This document shows, in pieces, positions 1 through 11,440 of a stretch of DNA of 64,000 nt. The DNA comes from Lucinisca nassula (Eukaryota > Mollusca > Bivalvia > Lucinida > Lucinidae), in NCBI GenBank assembly GCA_963580285.1, contig OY757011.1:161063908-161127907 (forward strand). The letters are read 5' to 3'. Numbering within the stretch: position 1 is the stretch's first letter; the number at the start of each line of letters is the position of its first letter. Below the pieces are notes generated by a model. The model had not been told where the DNA came from. It searched no databases and was given only the letters and a program-made list of their open reading frames with translations. Position numbers and translations under genes: made by a program.

Positions 1-444
1 CTGTTTAATAGGATGGACGTGTCCAAATTCACAATGTTGCCGTGTAGGCCTAGTTACGAAAGCTATTTAAAAGCAAGCAGAAATTTACATGTGAATGACA
101 TCAAAAACTTCAATTTATGTATGTATGATTACTGCGTATAACTGCAATACAAAGAATGTATTTTGAACATATAGACATGCTGATATTAAAAGTTTATTTC
201 AACACGCACAATGTCAAGGAAAACTAAAACCACTGGACGTATATTTTGCGACGTAAAGATGACGACAGTCCCTATAGCTCCAGGTGCCATGGTATGTGAG
301 TTATCTCCCCAGACAGTATTTCTTTGTGATCGCTGTAACTCTAATAACCTTTGAGATATATCGATGGCATTTGGTTAACCTTTGAGATATATCGATGGTA
401 TTATGTTATACCCTCCGAAGTTTTGAGTGTTGGTCGGCGCCTCA
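1..444. other. Unassigned left flank
   Basis: No coding exon, RNA gene or complete mobile element is recognised. A 30-bp phrase around TTTGAGATATATCGATGG occurs twice in tandem near 350-397, just before the array that starts at 445. If CISD copy a has its first exon inside the window it would lie here or before 8534, but I could not identify it. Confidence 0.5.
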
Positions 445-1135
445 TAGTTTCGTGTCCGTTCCATAACTCTGATACCGTTTGAGATATTTTCACGAAACTT
501 CACAGATATGTAGAGCACCATGAGACGAGGTGCAGAACATATGGACCGTAATTCTGAATTTCCTACTTTTAGAGTTATTGCCCTTTGAACTTCGAATATA
601 GCTGCCGCTATCAGTTTCGTGCCCGCTCCATAACTGATACCATTTGAGACATTTTCACGAAACTTCACAGCTATGAGACGACATGCAGAACAAATTAATA
701 GTATCTCTGATTTTCCTACTTCGATACCATTTGAGATATTCCCACGAAACTTCACAGATATTTAGAGCACCATCAGATGACGTGCAGAACATATGAACCG
801 TGACTCTGATTTTGCTTATTTTGGAGTTATTGCCCTTTGAATTTTGACTATAGCTGCTGCTATCAGTTTCGTGTCCGCCCCATAACTCTAATACCGTTTG
901 AGATGTTTTCACGAAACTTCACAGATATGTAGAGCATTATGAGAGGACGTGCAGAACATACGAACCATAACTCCGATTTTCCTACTTTCGAGGTTGTTGC
1001 CCTTTGAACATTGAACATAGCCATTTATTTTATAGTCGTGTCTGCTCTATAACAGACGACGTGCAGAACATATGAACATATGAACCATAGCTCTGATTTT
1101 TCAACTTATCGCCTCTTGAACATTTAACATAGCCA
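445..1135. repeat. Tandem array of about 165-bp units
   Basis: Four or more diverged units share the phrases CACGAAACTTCACAGATAT, GTGCAGAACATATGAACC and GTTATTGCCCTTTGAA. Units begin near 449, 614, 867 and 1036, and the second contains an extra partial unit. The minus-strand open frames here are repeat read-through. The phrase 'cgtgtccgctcca' resembles segments of the tandem-repeat elements further on. Confidence 0.8.
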
Positions 1136-1224
1136 TTTCTATCATGTAGTCTGTTTGAAGCACTATATCTCCTATGAATCTAATGATTGATTCTTTCAAA
1201 ACTCGCATGGTTACATCACTAGGA

Positions 1225-1415
1225 TGGGGGAAAACAGCCGTTATGTTTTGGTGACCTTGACCTTATTTTCAAGGGCACAGCCCTCACTCCATAAACTGTC
1301 AATTTTGGGCCAAGATGGCTTGTCTGCAACACATCAATGAAATGTGCTCAATTTGGTACCATATATCATTGCATTTGACCAGAGATTTGACTAGATTTTG
1401 AAGACCTTGACTTTA
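1225..1415 (+). repeat. Single diverged unit of the 55.3-56.0 kb repeat
   Basis: The text TTTTGGTGACCTTGACC, then ATTTTCAAGG, then GGCTTGTCTGCA matches units of the array at 55380-56030. It is one or one and a half isolated copies abutting the element that starts at about 1417. Confidence 0.6.
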
Positions 1416-1416
1416 T

Positions 1417-3562
1417 TATGCTCCCCGAAGAATTTCGGGGAGCATATTGTCGCCGCTTCGTCCGTGCGTCCGTCCCGCTCTTGTCCACGCGAATTCTCAG
1501 AAACTTCTGGTCGGATTTCAATGAAACTTCATGTTAATATTAAGTATCGAAGGTGGATGCGCATATCACCTGCGTGTTTTGGTTCGATGATTTTTCCAAC
1601 AGTTATGACCCTTTGATGAATTCTGCATGCATATATAGGGTACTGTTCGTGTCCACGCGAATTTTCAGCAACTACGGATGCGCATATTATCCGTGCTATC
1701 CGGTTAGGTGATTTGTCACAGAGTTATGGTACTTTGTTTAAAGCTGCAGTGTAAGGTCACTGTGGCGATTTTTTAGAAAAACTTTGTCATCACACTGGTG
1801 CCTACATTTATTGATGTATTTTAATATAACTTCACACAAATGTTGGGTATGATAAAATCTTGAGCATGTTCGACTTTCAGGGTCCTGGGCTCAAGGTCAA
1901 GGTCACTGTGGCTATTTTTAGAAAAAAAAAAACTTTGTTTTAGCTCTAGTGCCTACATTTATCGATGGATTTTAATATAATTTCACACAAATGTTGAGTA
2001 TGATAATATCTCGAGCAAGTTCAACTTTCAGGGTCCTGGGCTCAAGGTCAAGGTCACTGCGGCTATTTTTAGAAAAAAAACTTGGTCATCGCGCTAGCGT
2101 CGTCATTTATTGATGGAATTTAATATAACGTCACACAAATGTTGGGTATAATAATATCTTGAGCAAATTCAACTTTCAGGATCCTGGGGTCAAGGTCAAT
2201 GTGGTTATTTTTAGAAGAAAAAAAAACACTTTGTCATCGCTCTAGTGCCTACATTTATTGATGGATTTTAATATAATTTCACACAAATGTTGAGTATGAT
2301 AATATCTCGAGCAAGTTCAACTTTCAGGGTCCTGGGCTCAAGGTCAAGGTCACTGCGGCTATTTTTAGAAAAAAAACTTGGTCATCGCGCTAGCGTCGTC
2401 ATTTATTGATGGAATTTAATATAACGTCACACAAATGTTGGGTATAATAATATCTCGAGCAAATTCAACTTTCAGGATCCTGGGGTCAAGGTCAATGTGG
2501 TTATTTTTAGAAGAAAAAAAAACACTTTGTCATCGCTCTAGTGCCTACATTTATTGATGGATTTTAATATTATTTCACACAAGTGTTGGGTATGATAATA
2601 TCTCGAGCTAGTTTGACTTTCAAGCACCTGGCCTCAAGGTCAAGGTCACTGCGGCTATTTTTAGAAAAAAAAAAACATTGTCATCGCTCTAGCGTCGTCA
2701 TTTGCTAATGGATTTTAATATAACTTCACACGAATGTTAGGTACAATAATATCTCGAGCAAGTTCGACTTTCAGGATCCTGGGCTCAAGGTAAAGGTCCC
2801 TGAGGCTATTTTTAGAAAGAACATTGTCATCGCTCTTATGCCTACATTTATTGACGGATTTTAATATAATTTCACACAAATGTTGGTTATGATAATTTCT
2901 CGAGCAAGATTGACTTTCAGGGTCAGGGGCATAAGGTCAAGGTCACTGCAGCTATTTTTAGAAAAAAACTTTGTCATCGCTCAAGCGTCGTCATCTGCTG
3001 ATGGATTTTAATATAACTTCACACAAATGTTGGGTATGATAATATCTCGAGCAAGTTTGACAAGGGTCCTGGGCTCAAGGTCAAGGTCACTGCGGCTATT
3101 TTTAGAAAGACTTTGTCATCTCTCTAGCGTCTACATTTGCTGATGGATTTTAATATAATTTTCGAACCCGTCTTATATTTTATATACATGTAAAGGCACC
3201 CAATACTGAACCATACCTAGAGACAGTCCTATGAGGATCGCCTCTGTGTATGAGTAAGTTTTCAATAATTTGTATCAAACAGTTTTTCCAAATTAATATA
3301 GTCAAACTAACACCCTGGATCTTGGGGTATGGTATCGTACCTGAAGACACTTCCTTTCATTTATTCCGACTTTTGTGTTGCTGATGTTTGTATGACAGTG
3401 CCAACAGGCAAGCTAATCTGTCTACAGACAGGTTTTGTTATACTCCATTTTGAAGTACAGTGAGTATACACAGTATACCGCTCTTTAACTAGGCTACTGT
3501 TTTCTGTTCCCAATATTGCACCTTCGGGGAGCATCCATCGGTTTCGCCGATATTCTTGTTTT
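1417..3562 (+). mobile_element. Non-autonomous tandem-repeat element E1 (Helitron/Helentron-like architecture)
   Basis: The element opens with a hairpin, GCTCCCCGAAG followed by its complement, then GTCCGTGCGTCCGTCC. A tandem array forms the centre. It closes at 3520-3562 with CTTCGGGGAGC (the inverse of the start), the hairpin ATCGGTTTCGCCGAT and CTTGTTT. Subterminal inverted repeats, a minisatellite core and a 3' hairpin are the plan described for Helentron-associated elements such as oyster pearl or Drosophila DINE-1. The class assignment is inference. No transposase or helicase is encoded. Confidence 0.6.
1750..3165 (+). repeat. About 149-bp tandem repeat inside E1
   Basis: About nine units are marked by TCACACAAATGTTGGGTAT near 1829, 1982, 2131, 2279, 2428, 2575, 2728, 2872 and 3020. 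Units 2-3 (about 1943-2239) and 4-5 (about 2241-2537) are almost identical as a pair, giving a 297-bp higher-order duplication. Most units carry CTCAAGGTCAAGGTCAC. Confidence 0.9.
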
Positions 3563-3687
3563 AGAGGGCACTGGCCCCCAAAAATTGAAAATGAGAGTTT
3601 TAGTTCTGGTTTACTTTCTTTTGGAGCCATGGCTCTTTGAACAGTGAAAGCTTCAGTTATTAATATTGCAAGCCTTTTAAGCCGCAT

Positions 3688-3690
3688 CCC

Positions 3691-3741
<51 letters not shown>
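3688..3741. repeat. (GA)n microsatellite
   Basis: About 25 uninterrupted GA dinucleotides. The Arg/Glu-rich open frame across it is an artefact of the repeat. Confidence 0.95.
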
Positions 3742-3743
<2 letters not shown>

Positions 3744-3953
3744 TTCATTGTCGGGGAACTGTCTTAAAGTCGACGAGGCAACCTAATAGATTGAAGTTTC
3801 ATTTCTCACTGTTATCACACCGAACGGCATCTTGACCTATGCAGAACAGAAATGTCTCTCATTAGCACAATAAACGATTTTAGAAAATTCATCGACTCAG
3901 AGAATTACAGGTACACAATCTAATCACAATACTTGCATCACTTACCCATAATT

Positions 3954-4448
3954 GTGCTTAATAATACATAAACACCAGTTATAATTATCAGCTGGTCATT
4001 TTACTTTGACCAGAAGTGTCGGGGAACTGTCTCCAAAAACCGTGTCGGGGGAACTGTCTTGTCGGGGAACTATCTTGTTTCCATTTCTCTGAGAACACGT
4101 AATGCATACGTGCACAGATGCTAGGTAAATGCGGTCGGATGTTAACATCGACTTTGTCTCCAATGTCTCTTTCAGAAGTTCTCTTTATAATTATGCATTC
4201 TCGCATCCGCCCATCGGGGTGTGGAGAAATAGGTTGGACTGGATGGTGTTCCACGCAGAGTTGAAACTGACCACACTTGAGTACTGGTAAACCGCTTAGA
4301 AGGACTAAGCCTGCCAAGGCAAAGTAGTTTGAGTCATTCCGTCCATTGCATATAACATTTTGGTTTCATTGGGCTTAATAATACATAAACACCAGTTATA
4401 ATTATCAGCTGGTCATTTTACTTTGACCAGAAGTGTCGGGGAACTGGC
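3954..4448. repeat. 74-bp direct repeat pair with internal hairpin
   Basis: The segment starting GCTTAATAATACATAAACAC and ending GTGTCGGGGAACTG occurs at about 3956-4030 and again at about 4374-4448, nearly identical. It contains the hairpin CTGGTCA/TGACCAG. The second copy interrupts a SINE-B copy between its 'TTTCATTGGGC' and 'TTGAGATGTCA' segments, so it arrived after that SINE. The tail phrase GTCGGGGAACTGTCT is also found at 3752 and repeated around 4045-4070. Confidence 0.75.
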
Positions 4449-4560
4449 TTGAGATGTCAGTTCATCTTATTGTCGAGTAAAAGTCCAACAAAATTGAAAG
4501 CAGCGTCTCCAAAAAGACCTTAATAGTGTCGACGGGGACGTCAAACCTCAGTTATGCATT
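4200..4560 (+). mobile_element. SINE-B copy, interrupted
   Basis: Matches the family seen whole at 35307-35611 (there on the minus strand): CATCGGGG, CCACGCAGAG, GAGTACTGGTAAACCGCTTAG, GCCTGCC, then after the 74-bp repeat GAGATGTCA, GTCTCCAAAAAGACC and GACGGGGACGTCAAACCTCA. The 3' end is in the usual sense orientation. Confidence 0.75.
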
Positions 4561-4980
4561 CTTTTCTGTATCATATTGGAATAGAAATTAAAATTTCGCA
4601 ATCCGTTCTTTGACCGCTATGATCACGATAAAACAAATAAGGATATCTATAGACAATATATTTTTCAACCCCGAGTTTCTGTGGACTATTTCATCTTTGA
4701 ATTTTGACACGTCCATTCTTGAACGCGCTATAAACTTATAAGGCGCTCATTCCTGCAAACACTGTAGAATGTGGGCACTTAAAAACCGTAGTCTGTATGA
4801 GGCGGTTCTTGCAAGCGCCCGGTATCTATTTTTGTAGCATAGATTGGAAAATAATCACTTAAAATATTATTTTTATCAGTGAATGTCAGTGTTTGAGCCC
4901 TGAAAGACTGCACTGTGTCATACGGGTGTGTAATACTATGTTAATATGTTTGATTTATTATATTCACACTGGGATGTTTC
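4561..4980. other. Unassigned interval
   Basis: AT-rich sequence without a recognised repeat, splice-flanked exon or RNA gene. It may contain fragments of older elements. Confidence 0.4.
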
Positions 4981-4988
4981 GAGGCCCC

Positions 4989-5020
<32 letters not shown>

Positions 5021-5915
5021 TAGTAAAAGGCCCAATATCTCAGAAACCGTTCAGATCCCCACGCATAAACCACATATATTATTGTTCTTTATGATAAGAC
5101 GCATTCAGTGATAATAACCTTGGGGTATCCCGGGGTGCGCCGGGGCCATGCCCCACCCCTCCACTTCATAAAAGTTGATATATCTCAGAAACCATTCAGA
5201 TCCCCACCCCTAAACCATATATATTCATGTTTCTTATGATATTACGCATTCAGTTACACCAACCTGGGGGGTCCCCATGGATGTGCCGGGGCCCCATCCG
5301 CTTTATAAAAGGCCCACTATCTTAGAAACCTTTCAGATCCCCACCCCATAACCAGATATTATTGTTCCCTATGATAAGACACATTCAGTGATACCAACCT
5401 AGGGGTCTCCTAGGGTGCACCGGGACCATGCCCCACCCCTCCACTTCATAAAATGCCTTATATCTCAGAAACTGTTCAGATCCCAACCCTAACACATGTT
5501 TATTTGTGTTCCTTATGGTAAGACTCAATCAGTCACATCAACCTGGGGTCTGTTTGTGCTAGAGCAATGTGCTGATGCCATGGCCTGTCCCTCCACTTCA
5601 TAAAAGGCCATATATCTCAGACACCATTAAGATCCCAACCTCATTAACATATATATTCTTGCTCCTTATGATTAGACACATTCAGTCACACCAACGGGCC
5701 AGTCCTCTTCTCTTCACTTCATAAAAGGGTCTCATATCTCAGAAACAGTTCAGATCCCCATCCCTAAACCATATATTTTCTTAGCACATTCAGTGACAAC
5801 AATCTTGGCTTTCCTGGGGTCTACCAAGGCCATGTCCCAACCCCTCCACAGCTTAAAAGGCATTAAGTCTCAGGAACGGTTCAGATCCCCAGCCCTAAAC
5901 CATATATATATATTT
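4981..5915 (+). repeat. About 135-145-bp tandem array with poly-C/(CA)n start
   Basis: About seven units share TATCTCAGAAACCGTTCAGA, TCCCCACCCCTAAACCATAT and CTTATGATAAGACGCATTCA, with G/C-rich joins such as GTGCGCCGGGGCCATGCC. The array starts at a poly-C tract followed by (CA)n at 4985-5019. The same family returns at 32680-33310, also with a poly-C/(CA)n tract. Confidence 0.85.
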
Positions 5916-5917
5916 TT

Positions 5918-7944
5918 ATGCTCCCCGAAGGGGGAGCCATATAGTCGCCGCTTTGTCCGTCCGTCCGTCCGTCACGCTCTATATCTCTAAAAGTATTAAA
6001 GGTATTTAAGTGAAACTTGATATACTGATAGAGGGCGATTAGGGGAATCGTAAAATACTAGAACCATAACCCTGTCACCAGTATTTATGGAGTTACTTCC
6101 CTTCTTAACTATTTCAATGAAAATATTGTCCGGAGTATATCTCTGAAAGTATAGAAGGGATTTAAGTGAAACTTGATACATTGATAGATGGCCATCAGAG
6201 GAAGTGCAGAGTGCAAGAACTGTAACTATATCACAAGTAATTACAGAGTTATTTCCCTTTTTAGTTTTTGCTATATTAAGCTTGTCCGGAGCATATCTCT
6301 AAAAGTTTTAAAGGTAATTTAGTGAAACTTGATACACTGATAGGGGGCTATGAGAGAAATCGCAGAATGCAAGAAGCATAACCCTACCAACAGTATTTAC
6401 GGAGTTACTTTCCTTATTAATGAGGGCCCCACACAGTATTTTGGGTGCCCTATAGTAATCTCCTTGTCAGTCAGTTTCAAATCTAAACCAAAACATTTAA
6501 CCGGTTATGACTTCAAAAGTATTATCCCTACTCCCATGAAACTTCACACTCATACTAACAATCACAAGACCTACATTCTGACAAACCATATTGCTTTTGT
6601 ACGTGTGTTTGTCACGCCTTAACCAAAAAACTTAACCTCGCTCATAACTTCAAAAGTATTTGCCCTACTCTCATGAAACTGCACACACTTACTAACTATC
6701 ACAAGACCTACATTCTGACAAAGGGCCATAACTATATTGCTTTTCGGTGTGTGTTTGTCAGGCAATAACCAAACAACTTAAACTCGGTCAAAATTTTAAA
6801 AGTATTTATCCTACTCTCATTAAATTTCACACACATACTTACCATCACAAAACCTACATTCTGACAAAGGGCCATAATTATGTTGCTTATTTTTACTGAA
6901 TTATCTCCCCTTTTTCAACAAATATCTCCTGTTGTTTCATAACCATGGGTAATATGGCTTTCATATTTCACATATATATTCCTTGTGACATTCTTCATTG
7001 AAAATCACTTACTAGGGAACACAAAACTGAGTTTCTTTGTCTTATGGTTTAAGATTTACATGCCCTTGCATGGAAGGGGCCTTACATTTCTCCTTATTTT
7101 TGCAGTCTTTTTAGAAAATCACTAACTAGGGAATTCTTAGACTTTAAGTTAAACCCATTTGGTACCGGAAACCCCAAAAGGGGTAAGTGGTAAACAGTAC
7201 AGGCCAAGATCAGACGCCACGAAACTCGTGTTTGTCACGCCTTAACCTGGCCCTACTCTTATGAAACTTCACACACATACTTACCATCACAAGACCTACA
7301 TTCTGACAAAGGAGAATAACTTGTGTGTTTGTCACACCTAAACCAAAAACCTTAACCTCGGTGATAACTTCAAAAGTATTTTGTCTACTCGCATGAAACA
7401 TCACACACATAATTACCATCACAAGACCTACATCCTGACAAATTGCATTTGGGTGTGTGTTTGTCAGGCTACATTCTGACAAAGGGCCATTACTATATTG
7501 CTTATTTTCACTAATCATCTCCCCTTTTTCAAAAAAAATATCTCCTGTTATTTCATAACCATGGTTGATAAGGCTTTCATGTTTCACATGTGTATTCCTT
7601 GTGACATTTTCCATTTAAAATCACTTACTAGGGAACACAAAATTGAGTTTTTTAGCCTTATGGTTTAAGATTTACAGGTCCTTACAGGGAAGGGGCCTTA
7701 CATTTCTCATTTTTTTGGCATTCTTTGTTGAAAATCACTACCTACTTTATTTGTACTCCAAACATCAGCTGAGGGTACTCATTAGAACCTCCTCATTCAG
7801 ACGGCTCTAACGAGTACCCATAACCTTTCTCTTCAAAAATGTTTTATCAAACTTCAAAGTGTATAGGATCATTTCACTAAAATAACCCTCCTACTACTGC
7901 GCATCTTCGGGGAGCATCCCTCGGTTTCACCGATGCTCTTGTTT
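5918..7944 (+). mobile_element. Tandem-repeat element E2, relative of E1
   Basis: It starts TTTATGCTCCCCGAAGGGGG, then (GTCC)n near 5955, and ends at 7905-7944 with CTTCGGGGAGCATCC, a TCGGTTTCACCGA hairpin and CTTGTTTT. Ends match E1, but the core is different. About two and a half 145-bp units (TTTAAGTGAAACTTGATACA) lie at 5980-6350. A 120-125-bp family (CATGAAACTTCACACACATA, CCTACATTCTGACAAAGGGC) runs from 6440 to about 7510. A duplicated block around 6940-7110 and 7550-7720 follows. No autonomous protein is encoded. Confidence 0.65.
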
Positions 7945-8533
7945 TCTATTAAAATCAATTGATACCATAATGAATAACGAATTTCTTGATTTTCTAAATA
8001 TTTGGTATAAGCTGAAAGAAGTACTAATGCTTCAAAAACATTTACACTCTAGAATTTGAATACTCATTAACATTTCAAAGATGGACATTGTAGGACCCTA
8101 GGTTCTGTCAAAAAGATAGATGTTTTGGTTTGTCGAGATAAACGTCAATTGATAATTTTTCTCATTTCTTCATAAAATTTGTTGAGTACTTTCAAGTGTG
8201 TGAGATACTTTCCATGTGCATTTAATTTATAAAATAAAAATAATCATAATAAATATTTCCATCAGACTTTGATTTTGTCTCTCAGTTAATATTGGGGTAC
8301 ACTACCCGTTACCTTTCCTCTTTAGCCACCATGCATAGATGAATTTCCGTTCTTAAGATTAATAATCAACTTATCATTATGTCGTATATCCTTTTTAAAG
8401 ATATTTTTGTTTCTGCTGCCAAGATAGATTTCAGTGCTCGTTAAAACCGCCTCATTTAAAGAAATCTAGGAGAGGTTATATTGAAATATGCCAATGTTAC
8501 ATGGTACCCTTACTTTCCATCTGTTTCTTTCAG
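7945..8533. other. Sequence upstream of CISD-a exon 2
   Basis: AT-rich, without a recognised repeat. It should be the 3' part of intron 1 of CISD copy a, ending in the polypyrimidine tract TTTCTTTCAG at 8524-8533. No first coding exon is identifiable here. Confidence 0.5.
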
Positions 8534-8742
8534 GATCAGAATGGTTACAACTGTTGCCCATAGTGGGAACTCTGTCACTACTGGCTTATGTCACTATCCA
8601 AGCTTTTAAAAGTAAACCTGTCCCTAAAGATGCTAGAGTGAATCTCCGGATACAGAAAGAAAGCTCTAAAGTTGTAAATATGGTTGACATTGAGGAGTTG
8701 GGAGATAAAGTTTCATATTGTAGATGTTGGCGGTCAAAGAGG
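8534..8742 (+). CDS. CISD copy a, exon 2 (membrane anchor plus CxC of CDGSH domain)
   Basis: CDGSH iron-sulfur proteins (mitoNEET/CISD1, NAF-1/CISD2) are outer mitochondrial or ER membrane proteins holding a redox-active [2Fe-2S] cluster on the cytosolic side. This 209-bp exon encodes about 70 residues. It begins GSEWLQLLPIVGTLSLLAY, a transmembrane helix like that of CISD2 (family SEWLRLLP). After a basic linker come VNLRIQKESSKVV, IEELGDKVSYCRCWRSK. The two cysteines of CRC are cluster ligands 1 and 2. The acceptor is TTTCTTTCAG and the donor GTAAGT at 8743. The exon enters in phase 1 (the first codon is split after one base) and leaves in phase 0, then joins 19944. It is closer to CISD2 at the helix and to CISD1 in LGDK. 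The symbol is left empty because the 1/2 orthology is not settled. Exon 1 (about 30 codons) was not found. Confidence 0.93.
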
Positions 8743-8767
8743 GTAAGTTAAGTTGAGAATTAGAGAG

Positions 8768-9336
8768 ATCTAATTCAAGGTAATGTAGGTTGGTGCCTGA
8801 TGCTCTGTCTCTGGTCGGGCCCATCGGGGTCTAACTGTTGGTTTTCTTTTGCTCCAGCATTTCAGTGGTTTCTTGCTGTCGAGTCCTCACCGTTGTTGCA
8901 TCTCTGTGGTTGTTTGATTATTTGTGTTCACGGAGATGTTGCACTGATGAGTTAGGAGGCCTTCATGCGGACTGAACAAATTATTTGTCTAAATCGCGAC
9001 GGAAGTAAGGGCGAGGATTGTGGCCACGCTAAATCGATTTAAGCCCGCCCCCGGTGGAATTCGGTTCTGCTGACCATTCCAAGGCGGTTCTTCTGTCGCG
9101 GTTTATTTTTGTTATCGTTGGGTGTTTGTGTCGCTTATATTATTTTATTTTGGATAGCCTATTGGCCATTTTGTGGGAAAGTAACTGTCCTTTTGACTTT
9201 CCGCTATTGATGTTTCCATTAGTGTCTGTTGTTTCATGTTTGTGTTTCTTTCCCTGTGGTGTCTCTGATGGGAGCTGTGGGTTGATTGTATCGATTCCTG
9301 ATCATTGCCCCCACTTCTATTTTGAGATTAAAATGG
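8768..9336 (+). repeat. R-family interspersed repeat, long copy
   Basis: About 565 bp running from GGTGCCTGATGCTCTGTCTC to GATCATTGCCCCCACTTC. An inverted copy lies at 26255-26800. Shorter pieces are at 12058-12115, 18892-19060 and 58205-58370. A diverged form directly follows the Penelope-like RT stop at about 13200, so R is probably the 3' region of that retroelement and solo copies would be 5'-truncated insertions (inference). The 96-residue open frame inside is not a host gene. Confidence 0.75.
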
Positions 9337-9524
9337 AATTATAATGCACTGTATGTAACGCGACGTCTGATTGGATAACGTCAAAAATTTGCGACAGTAT
9401 ATTCTGCGATGTACTGTCGGAAACCTGACGTCATTATGTAACGTCGCTTTCCATTGGCTGGCATTTGGTTTTACATAGCTCACAGTGCTTTCCGTTTTGA
9501 GCAAAATAGCACACTTCGGTATTG

Positions 9525-9608
9525 AAAATTGTCATTTGGGGAAGGTAAATCGTCGGTTTTACGGTCGCAGTAAAACTGCCGATTTACCTCCCCAACTGAC
9601 AGTTTTGA
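9525..9608. repeat. Long hairpin
   Basis: Arms of about 33 nt pair almost perfectly around the loop GGTCGCA. The left arm contains GGTAAATCGTCGGTTTTAC, and the right arm GTAAAACTGCCGATTTACC. It is followed at 9610-9680 by a short inverted R-family fragment. Confidence 0.8.
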
Positions 9609-9734
9609 AAACAGTTATCCCCTAATTGAAGACAATGATCAGGAATCGATACAATTACCTTACACCTTCCATCCAAGACACCAAAGTCTGGCATCATATT
9701 TTGACAAGGCTAAGTTCACAAGTGCCATTAAAGC

Positions 9735-9976
9735 TAGTGTACGACAAAACCTACAATAAGACGTGCGACCAGCAAAGACTCCGATCAGCTTGCGCATCCA
9801 TATAGTCTAACCAGTGACTTCTCTTGCTGCATGAATGAGCATTGAATAAAAATCAAAAATGAACCCTTAGCTATCCTTAGAGCGCACAGCAAAGACTGAT
9901 CAGACTGCGTGGATGCGCAGGCTGATCTGAGTCTTCGCTGGGCGCACATGTCTTGTAGGTTTTGTCGTGCGCTGGC
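9735..9976. mobile_element. MITE-C with inverted ends, copy 1
   Basis: Left end GTACGACAAAACCTACAA and right end TTGTAGGTTTTGTCGTGCGC are inverse of one another (17-20 bp). The interior has CAGCAAAGACTGATCAGACTG in inverted arrangement. A related copy is at 19315-19570. It lies immediately upstream of the first exon-tail repeat at 9984. Confidence 0.75.
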
Positions 9977-9983
9977 TCAATTT

Positions 9984-11440
9984 GTTCTACGAGTCGGGGA
10001 AGTAAAGTTTCATATTGTAGATGTTGGTGATCTTAGAGGGTAAGTTACACTTTTGTTCGTTTGATTTGAGGTTTAACGTCCCCGTCAACACTGTTGATGT
10101 CATTTTGGAGACGTTACTTCCAATTTTGTGGGAATTTTACCCGACATTGAGATGAAATGACATCTCATTCCCTCTCGGCCAATGAAACCAATAGGGTTTA
10201 TATGCATGGACTCGCATCACGATGCCTGGGCAGGCTACAAATACCATGTTTTGCAAGGCTTAGGGAGTAAAAGTGTTAACTGTAAATGTTGGTGATCAAA
10301 AAGGGTAAGGTACATTAAAATGCCATGTTTCTACAGGGCTTGGGGATAAAGCGTCTTATTGTAGATGTTGGTAAGTTACTCTACAAATGCCTTGTTTCTG
10401 CAACACTGGGAATAGAGTTTTTATGGTAGATGTTGGTGGTATTAGCGGGTATCTTACTTAGCAAATGCATTGTTTCTACAAGACTAGGCAGTAGAGTTTC
10501 TTATTGTAGAGGTTTGTGATCTTAGAAGGTATGTTGCTTTATAAATGCCTTGTTTCTACAAGACTGGAAAGTAGAATTTCTTATTATAGATGCTGGTGAT
10601 TTTAGAGGTTATGTTACTTTACAAATACCATGTTTGCACAAGGCTTGGAAATAGAGTTCTTTATGTTATATTTCTACAAGGTTGAGTGGGTAGATATATA
10701 CAGTATAAGTACGGTTTGTTAATTACTCTACAATGTCATGCTGCTACAAGACCAAGTGCATAAGTTACTTACAGTTGCCCTGTGTGTACAAGAGTTGGAA
10801 ACAGAGTTTCTAATCAAATGTTACTGGACAAAGACGGTATGTTTACAAATTTTATGTTTTACAGCTTTCTTATTGTCGATGTTGGTGATCGAAAAGGGTT
10901 AAGATTACTCTATAAATGTCAGGCTGGGGGATACATTTTCTTATAGGTGATTTTTCATGATTGTTTAGTAGAGCACTCTACAAAAGCCATTTTTCTGTAA
11001 GGGTATGGGATATGTGATTTATTGTAGACGTTGACAATATAAGATACTCTTCAAATGTCCTCTTCCTACAGTGCTGGGAAATAATGTTCTTTTATTGTAG
11101 ATATTGGCAATATAGTGGAGTAAAATACTCGAGAGCTGCCTTTTTTCTACAATACTTGGAAATAAAGTTCCTTATTATAGATGTTGGTATTATCAGATCG
11201 TAAGATACTCGAGAGTTGCCATGTTTCTACAATGCCAGGCGAAATAAAGTTTCTAAGTATGGTATTTATTGACAACGTAAGGGTTAAGTAATAGAGAGTT
11301 GTCATGTTTCTATAATGTTAGGAAGAAAATTCCTTTTTGGAGATGTTGGCAATATAAGAGAATAAAGCAGTCCAGCGTTGCTATGTTTCTACAATGCTGG
11401 GAAATAAAGATTCTTATTATAGATGTTGAAAGGGTAAAGG
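9984..11440 (+). repeat. Degenerate tandem array of the CISD-a exon 2 3' end and splice donor
   Basis: About 18 units, spaced about 80 bp where clearest (anchor TTTCTACA at 10473, 10553, 11224, 11383), lie in the intron downstream of exon 2. Each resembles the last 40 bp of the exon plus the donor: GGGGATAAAG, TATTGTAGATGTTGG, AGAGGGTAAGTTA. The first unit (9990-10045) matches about 44 of 53 positions and encodes SYCRCW. Units near 10337-10370 and 10865-10885 also still read SYCRCW. Units are preceded by acceptor-like TTTCTACAG. A SINE-B insertion splits the array at 10052-10247. No unit is a usable in-frame exon because stops follow the CRCW. A solitary unit is at 11868-11936. Confidence 0.85.
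10052..10247 (-). mobile_element. SINE-B copy, 5'-truncated
   Basis: Reads (minus-sense family) TTTGATTTGAGGTTTAACGT, CATTTTGGAGACGTTACTTC, GAGATGAAATGACATCTCA, ending in GCCTGGGCAGGCTA. It is inserted between units 1 and 2 of the exon-tail array, so the array predates this insertion. Confidence 0.8.

Noticed and set aside
4893..5111. Proline/histidine-rich open frame
   Set aside because: It is generated by the poly-C/(CA)n tract at 4985-5019.
9054..9344. 96-residue hydrophobic open frame as a membrane protein gene
   Set aside because: It lies wholly in the R-family repeat, which recurs inverted at 26255-26805. There is no independent gene evidence.
9984..11440. Functional extra CISD exons (mutually exclusive splicing)
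   Set aside because: Units carry stops after CRCW and lack the helix and linker part of the exon. I keep the array as a repeat only.
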